Shown one piece after another: positions 56,601-64,000 of a DNA stretch of 64,000 nucleotides. Position 1 is the first letter of the stretch, and the number at the start of each line of letters is the position of its first letter. Position numbers and translations under genes: made by a program. Source of the DNA: Cytospora piceicola (Eukaryota; Ascomycota; Sordariomycetes; Diaporthales; Cytosporaceae); NCBI GenBank assembly GCA_023375675.1, contig JALQBC010000004.1, positions 682,001-746,000 of the forward strand, written 5' to 3'. A model generated the notes under the pieces. That model saw only the letters and a list, made by a program, of their open reading frames with translations, searched no databases and had not been told where the DNA came from.

Positions 56601-59600
56601 CCTCAAAGTGTCACCCGAAAAAGTCAGGAACAAATGAAGTGCTACCCCGTCGGACTGGTACATAGTCAGGGCAATGTTGCCCCTGGGCCCTTTGGCTGTT
56701 GTGATATGGTGATCATGGAACAGAAACCAAGGAAAAGCGGTCAGGTCGGGGGTCCGTTGTCTCACCCTCGAGGAGTTCCCTAACCGGCGAAGCAGCTCGC
56801 AGCCGTCATCAGCAGAAGCAACCTGCTCCGTCGACACTTATGTCAAGCTGATGTAGTTTATCCTCTCTGGGCCGCCGCTCCTCTGGCCGCCGGATCGACA
56901 ACAACTACTATGGACGACAGTACGGGTCGTCCATCCATCCTCATATCAAGGGCAGACAGGGATTGATAATGCGACCTACGTGAGAAGCCCTTCCAAATAC
57001 GCGCCAAACCCGGAAACAAAACAGACCGCGTGATCACTCGACGCACATGGGTCCGCATGAGACTGAGATACATAGACAGTTCGTGCCGCTGCAGTGCGGG
57101 TTCGCAGGGCGGTCGGGTTCCTGAAGCCTTTGGGCCGCTAATTGGACTGCCACAACCTCGCTTTGGTGTCGGACAAGGAGGCTGCTCGTCATCAAAGACA
57201 AAAAGATAGTTCGATGCGTGACTGCGCTGGCAGACGTCCACAGCATCTCCGCGGCTTGTTTCTCTTGGTGATCTGTTCTGGTTGGTGGTGACCACTTAAT
57301 TGTGATTCCGGTACCTGTCTCGCCAAATATGCCCACGGTGGTGAGAATACATATACGGCGAGCACCACCCATTCATCTTGTGATTCGCTCTCGTGCCATG
57401 CATGGCCTTGCATTTCTGCAAGGCAAATCTGGACGACCGGATTGGGAGTTGTCTGTCATACTATATATAGGACTCCCTTGAGGGGGGGGGGGGCTAAGAT
57501 GGAATGCGATTAGCCAGTCTGAATGGTGTGCATTGGTTAGCCCATTTGCTGGCCCGGCAGCTTGCAGCTTGCAGCCTGCAGCTTGAAGCAGCAGCAGCAG
57601 GGTCATCATCATGTTTGTCCTTTGTCGTGTGTGGGGGAGGAGAACGCGACAAGCTATATGTAGAAGTGAAGGTGTCAGCGCTTTTGGGATCTGCGTGCGA
57701 ACCACGCAGTAGAGCGATGGGCGTTGCGAACCCGACCTCCTGGCAGAACGCGAACGCGACGAAGTTTGCAGAGTTTGTACAAGTTGGGCATCTGGTTAGG
57801 TCAACTTGTCACCAGAACTAACGCTGCATGTGCCAATATCAGCCGGCGCACCCGCGGGCGCCTGGGTGGCACGCTAAGCTATGCTCCAGAAGTGGTGAGA
57901 AGGAGGCCAGCGCGCGAGACAGGTCTTGCGGCTCTATTTTGGGGATTATGGGCATTCCAGGCAACTCATGGCGGCAGCTCGTTGGAATGGAATGCCATCG
58001 TTTTCCGGGCCACAAAGCTAGCAGACCGGTAGATATCGTGAGCTTCTTTTCCGCATTCCAGTGAGGAAGCCGGCGCGACCTGGTGCTCACCGCTCCCAGG
58101 AAAGGAAACTCCTAGCTGCATATCCGAATATCCAATACCCTGACGGCGAAGCAGAGTCAGGATCTGGCATGCACATGTGGCACATGTGGCACATTCGCAC
58201 GGTGTTTAGCCATTGGGTTTCCGCCGGCGGTACTTATAGTTTACTGCGAGGCTAGCAGCCCTTTGGCATCTGCAGTGACCTTCGCCGGCTATTGATATTT
58301 TTTTTTGGGAGGGGGGGTTGCTTCTTTCTTTCCCAGTTCGGCGTCTCTCGGTCGGCCGGGCTACTCCGGTGCTGGCCCTTGCATCATCATAATTCAATGA
58401 TCCGACGCCGACCATGCAGTCATGATGTTGTGGGCCCAGGAGAGCCCAAAGCTTAGAGCTCTCTGACTTTGGGCTAACACCCCTTTTGGGCAAGTATCAT
58501 CGCGCACGGCCCGAGCATAACGGCGTTTAGAAGCGCAGTAGCTTGGTGCTTGACAGCAGCTTTCCAGGATGAGGGTGGAATAGCACGACTAAGCCACAGA
58601 GCATTGATGCCGCTATCCAGGGTGCGAGAAGGCGCCGTCGCAAAGGATGGCCGGACGGACAGCGAATTTGATGCTTAGTTGGCCTTGGCATTGCCGAGGT
58701 TCAACCGCCAAGTGCCAGTGGTTTTTGTCTGCTGGAAGGAGGAATAGTCTCCGATGAGGAGTCAGCGGAGAAGAAGGAGAACATCGGGCCAATCTTGACG
58801 AGTGGGAAGGCCATACTGTCCCACTGTGTAGAGATGGATCAGCGAAGCACAGCTGCAAAACAGTGATTGCCCCGACTGGTCCGAATTGTTGCAGCTTGCC
58901 TCCGATCCACAAGTTGGAAGAAAGAAAGAATAAGAAAAAAATAAACACCCCATGAAACAGAGAACAGGAAGGAAGAACACCCAGGAAAAAAAGAACGAAA
59001 AAAGAAGGAAAAAGAGAAGAAAAAAACAGTTCTTCGTTTCGACAAGTAGACGAGCGTCTAAATACTGTCAACAGTGTTTACTGCAGTGTAGTTCCGCTAG
59101 GTCCTTTTTGATTGCTCATGAGCCGCCATTACCCGAGGACAGCTTCAGAAGATTGCCTGAGTGCGCGCTTGAAGGATCCAGAGTGAAAGCTCCAGCCTTT
59201 CCGGCCTCTCCTTCGTAGTCGTCTGGTCGCTGCTTTGTTGGCGATGCTTCTGTCATCTCAGTGTCTACTGTGTAGTGACATTCGATGACCGTTGACAATG
59301 TGACAGACAGTACGTCATGTCATATGCATCATCATGTGCAAGACAAGAAATGAAGTGAATGCGGCTGCGGCTCGAGGAGATATGGAACGTTGCCTCGTTC
59401 AGGGTGGCATGGCCACCTGGGCACTTACTGTAGGTTGAGTAGGAATGGGAAGCTACAGTACTGTGGCAGTATGGTAGGTACTTGATACTTGGGGACCTGG
59501 GGGTGATGACTTGACTTGGGGTCAAGGATGGCAAAAAGCCCTTTTCCCAACGCGGAAAGGGGGGACTTGGACTGGCTGACTGGGGCTTGATGGCCTGGTT

Positions 59601-62600
59601 CGCTGGTTCGCTGGTTGGCTGGTTGCTGGGCAGCTGAGCAAAGCGAATGCGATCAAATCAATCGGCCGACATGGAGGGAAAAGTCACAGGTGGGACCAAC
59701 GCTAAGATGCCACGCCGAAGAAGGTTAAGTTAAGAATAGAAACAGATCAATCCTAAAGAGGTATGGTGGGGCATCTCTCGCAGCACTGATCTCCACTGTG
59801 CTGCTGCGGTAAACTGGTGGTGGTGTTGGACATCTCACGGGGTCTCTTGGCCTTCAAACCCCCAAAACCCCAAACCCCAAACACCAAAAAAAACCAAAAT
59901 CTTCCCTACCAAGTACACAGTGTGCATAATTCCCGGGCCGACGTTATCCTTTCCTTTTTGCTAGCTGCTAGCGTCCCACCACCCACTAACTTAACTAAAC
60001 CGTCCAGCTTTCTTCAACACAGCCGAGGCCAGTTCTGAACAGATCAACCGGTATATTACCTAGACGGTGAACGCCAAGAAACGTCTGTGGAGCAAACCGC
60101 CTCGTGGCTTGCCGGTGGACTGGCGTTGACCGGCCCAAAGTATGGAAGAGTTCTGGCTGATGACAAAGCCCTTACTTAAAAAGCCCTTTCCCAGCCAGTC
60201 AGCCAGTAGACTAACATGCCACAGTAGAAGCAGAGGAACATCGAAGGAAGCAAAATTCCTGTCCGCTGCCGTTGGGGATCCTCTTTTTTGTTTTTCCCTC
60301 TCGGGAGATGGACCCCGAAGAGGAACCTCGGCATCGGATGATTCCACATTGGGCGACCGCGCCGGTCGTGGGACTTGTTTTCCCAATGCGCGAGATTGCC
60401 CAGATTGATTCATTCGGCATCTCGAAATCGGTCTCGGACAACGTTATGGTCCGTCCCCGGTTCCTTCAAAATGCGACCGTGACATCGCGGCTGTTTCCCG
60501 GCCCCATCACCCACATTACATGTTCCCACACACAGCCCATCTGTTGGAGTCGACGACGATCCCTACGATCCATAGCGTAGTAGTGTGCAAGTCCGGGCTG
60601 GGCACCCGGCAAATAGGTAGGCCAAAGCAGCAGAAATCTGGGCAAGGGGACCAACGCTGAAATTACGGTTTGCAGCGGCCATGAGTCGTGCTGACAAAAT
60701 TGACGCCGTCATGAAAGTCGATCAACGCTAAGGTAAGCATAAGTAATACCAAGTTTCGCGCCGCCGTTGACATCGATGGTGGATACCTAGATACCTACCA
60801 AGAACACGGCCTTGTCTGGGGAGCGACTATTTATTCGTGGAGGAGGGGCCCCACTCGGAAAAGGCCTTTGAGAAGCCTCGCGGGTTCGCTGGTCGGATCC
60901 TCCAACAAGAATGAAGGTTCTGATCCCGGCTCTTCACAGCGTATCATGTTCCCACCAAAGGGAAATCTAGATACGGAGCATGTAAACCCTTGTTAGTCAG
61001 TATGTAGCGCCTCCCCCGGCTGGGTGAGGCTCGTCGGAGCACGAGGTAACGCCCCAATCCTAATCCAACGACGTCTCATGTCCACTTCCACTGCGCAACA
61101 ATAAGGTTGGCGTGCTGGCATGGCACGGCACAGCATGCACTTGCCGCTTTCTTCAAGGGTCGAACAAATCTCTTAGTCATTCGGGCAGACTTGTAGGGCT
61201 CGGTACCACTTAACCCACGACGTCAAAACCGCACCATGGAAGAAGCTTTACTTAGTGTCTAGGTTGTCCTTACTATCGGCATCCCATCAACACCCGAACG
61301 AATTCCTTTCCAAGTCAAGCACCCTGGAGTCTACCAAGCCACGATGTGTTCGATCCTCATCATGATGCCTGTCTCGGGAAAATGCCGGCTTGCTCGAAAC
61401 GACCGTTGTGGGACACGAGAGACGTGTGTCAAATGAATCCTAAAACGTAGGGAGCAGATAGAGAGATGACTGCATCTCCCCTTCTCCTTACATGGGCTTC
61501 TTGCAGTTGGTTGCTTCCAACAGTCGAACAGGGCACCCTTGTAATGAATCCCAAGCAGGGCCCAACACCATGGCACCTCCAGGGCTCCCGGGGGCGGAGC
61601 GGTAGCCTTGATCCCGTATCCGTACGAGATGTAACAACGAAACCGGCAGATGCCTCTTCGTGACGATATGTTCCAGCTCTGAGGGGTTTCATCGTCAGTA
61701 CCAAAAAAAAAAGGGACACCCCCAGAAAACATCACCCCAAAAACGTGGAAGATTTCGAGAGAGATCGACGACCCGAGGCTGTTCCGCTGATGGGCCGCCT
61801 TTTTAGCAATATTTTAAGGTCTCACAGTTCCTGGCATAGCCCACTTGGCACGAGCCTGGGGTGTCCATCGGAAAATCCGAGCAGTCTTGTCTTGTATGTG
61901 TCCGTACAGTATGCTTTCCGCTCTCCTGGTCGGCGGGAAGGCCCACCTGGACACCCTGGGAAGGTTGCTCGCCCGTCCAATTAAGCTTATAGCTCCGGAG
62001 CTGTGCTGTGTGCATCCTTCCATGACATAACACACCTGGTGCCAAGGATGTGCTATAGCAACCCTCGTCCCATTTCTTCATCATGAAGGGGCACTTCCGG
62101 GCCACCTGCTTGAAGTTACTAGCTAGTCTGCTAGTATAGAAAATGTACCCCCCCCTCCCCACACGACCGCGGCTCCATTATTATTCCCGTGCGAAATGAA
62201 AACCCACGTCGCGTAATTCAGACCCTGTGTGAAGTCTACCGTTTAAACTTCGACGTAAGGAAGGGGGCTTAGAACCTTCTTTCCAACGGGAGCCCCGAAC
62301 ATTTTCCTTCTGAATTTTTCCCCCGGCGGATCATATCATACAGAGCACCCCTGAAACTTGTTTGGGAATTACACTCTTGTTGGGACCAAGGCTTACCGCC
62401 GGCACTTGGATTAGGGTATTACATGAATGCTCGTGCCATTGTCCCCACCATCTGATGGAACTGAAAGAGCCATTTGAATATTCATGACCTCAGCCTCACT
62501 GCCGATCTGCCATTTCCAGCTACATAAGCTTTCGAAACCGTCACAGTACGCGGGTGGGTTTTTGTTCTGCCGGGAAGTTACCGGGCAGTCGGCTATCATA

Positions 62601-64000
62601 CCAAAAGTACCTAGGTAGATCTATGTAAGGGGGGAGGGCTGTTCAACCCGAAAATCAACCGCCCTCGCACCAGGCGACGACGATGGAGTTTTGGTTTGGT
62701 TTAGTTGCCTGTGCGGATGTGCCGTTGTCGGACCATCATCCAACCTGAACGGCGAGTGCGAGATACTCCTGCCCCAGGTGGCCGGGCTGCTCTATACAAA
62801 CTATTTGGGTGACCGAGAGGCAAGTCCGACTGCTGCGTAACTCGGTTGCCAGCCCGCAAGGTGAGGCGTAGAAGCCGGGTCAAGTTACCCATTGGCTCTT
62901 CCTTCCTTCTCTACAACCTATCTTATTCCATGCTGTGCGATACCCCTGGGCCGGAGACACGACAGCTGCTCGCCGCGCGCGGTGGTGATCCTGTCCGTCC
63001 TTCTGGGCAAGCTGGCCTGGGGGGTTCCACGGCGGTGAGGTGCAACGCCATGCTATCTGTGAAATTTTACTTTCATGACGATTTTAGGCTTGGCTCGAGT
63101 GGTGATCACTCTGGCTAGTGAGCACCGGCTGATGATGAGGGAGAAGTGGCCGGTCAAGCCAGGACAGTGCGTGCGAGCCCAACAAACTTGGCACTTGTCT
63201 GAGACCTCCGGGTCACCGATGCAGAGAACAATAAAACAAACGGGGCCTCAGGGAAGCCTCGGTGGTCGTTTCAACGCCATCAAATCGTCGTATGCTGAAA
63301 TTTTCGGTGTCCGTCTTGACTTCCAACGTAAGACTTCGACATCAGCCCTGAATAGACCAGGTAGACAGATAGATGGATGGACGGAGTGTCGATCAGAGGT
63401 AACGATCCATCCGAGCCTGAATTTGGTGCTTGATGCTGCGCCTGCTGATACCAAAATGCCCCATATCTGGTGTTGCCCTTCCGGACTCTGCGGTTCAACA
63501 TGATATGATATGATGGAACAAGTCCGGAGGTTGCTCGAGTGGATGCGGTCGGAGAGCTATGGTACTGTAGTAAGTGGCAGTGCTCCCGCGTAGCAGAAAT
63601 TACTGTGCGATGTGGAGTTGTTGGAGTGTCAATGTCATGCATGAAAAAGCAATTCCTGCAACGGTGATTGGAGGCTGTACTTGCTTTTCCCGACGGTTTG
63701 CTTTTGCCCAAGGGTTGTCTGAGTTCGTTCCTCGGTCCCTTTCCATAACGTCTTCCTGGCCCTGGGTGACAACAGGTTTCGAAACGAAAAGGGGACTCCA
63801 CGGTTAGGGGAGGTGCTTTCTCCCTATTATGATGGGGCATTTGCAAACAGACAGTCCAGTGGGATTCAGGGGAAAAGGCCGGGGGGCTGCACAGCCTCAA
63901 CAAGGTCGATGATGGTTGTGTCCGTCCGATAAGCCCGGACGTAACTACCTAGGTAACGGAGTACTCACTGTACACAGTACCTAGGTACCTACCTAGGGTA
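53620..64000. other. Gene-poor right end, about 10.4 kb
   Basis: No protein or RNA gene could be supported on either strand. Open frames are short, mutually overlapping and without motifs. Visible items: 12 consecutive G at 57482-57493, four GCAGCTT-type units followed by an AGC run (57557-57600), CTGGTTCG tandem units at about 59595-59625, and TACCTAGGTA at 62608, 63946 and 63978, the last two close together at the window end. The first few hundred bases are presumably the 3' UTR of the DH-domain gene. Confidence 0.5.
57557..57600. repeat. GCAGCTT tandem followed by AGC run
   Basis: Four near-identical 7-bp units lead into about five AGC units. Non-coding as far as I can see. Confidence 0.75.

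Overview
The window looks like a filamentous ascomycete chromosome (Pezizomycotina, most like Sordariomycetes). Genes are monocistronic and split by short introns of about 56-203 nt with GT..AG ends and CTAAC/CTGAC-type branch sites. The recognisable proteins are fungal families: a GAF-type hybrid histidine kinase, Tho1/SARNP, Dcr2 and Ssh4. There are no operons, ribosome binding sites or CRISPR arrays. The exact genus cannot be read from the sequence.

Layout. 1-2582 (-): 5' part of a hybrid histidine kinase that runs off the left edge, with a CA/TA microsatellite in its first intron. 4444-5430 (+): a SAP-domain Tho1/SARNP-like mRNP factor whose frame stays open for 57 codons past its stop. 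5605-15200: about 9.6 kb with only an intron-containing tRNA-Asp (6580-6676), an inverted fragment of that tRNA, and a perfect 21-bp hairpin. 15207-19994 (+): a 1595-aa protein with a long disordered N-terminus and a C-terminal SAM-dependent methyltransferase-like domain. 21524-22510 (-): a two-exon HTH protein with a C-terminal coiled coil. 23308-25194 (+): a Dcr2-type membrane-anchored phosphatase. 26622-28248 (-): an Ssh4-type Rsp5 adaptor. 31415-32812 (-): a single-pass membrane protein with a PPSY motif. 34755-36488 (-): a proline-rich disordered protein. 40629-41662 (-): an endonuclease/exonuclease/phosphatase-fold enzyme. 42614-43606 (-): a small disordered protein. 47726-53619 (+): a 1945-aa DH (RhoGEF-like) protein. 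53620-64000: about 10.4 kb with no gene that I can support.

Function. The set is mostly core regulation: two-component sensing, mRNP assembly, ubiquitin-ligase targeting of membrane cargo, phosphatase signalling and Rho-type polarity signalling. No biosynthetic cluster or intact transposon is visible. The most notable signals are the Tho1 extension, which carries two more copies of the protein's repeated RAKRFG motif, and a family of 10-bp palindromes (TACCTAGGTA and its C-to-T form TACTTAAGTA) that I found only between genes.
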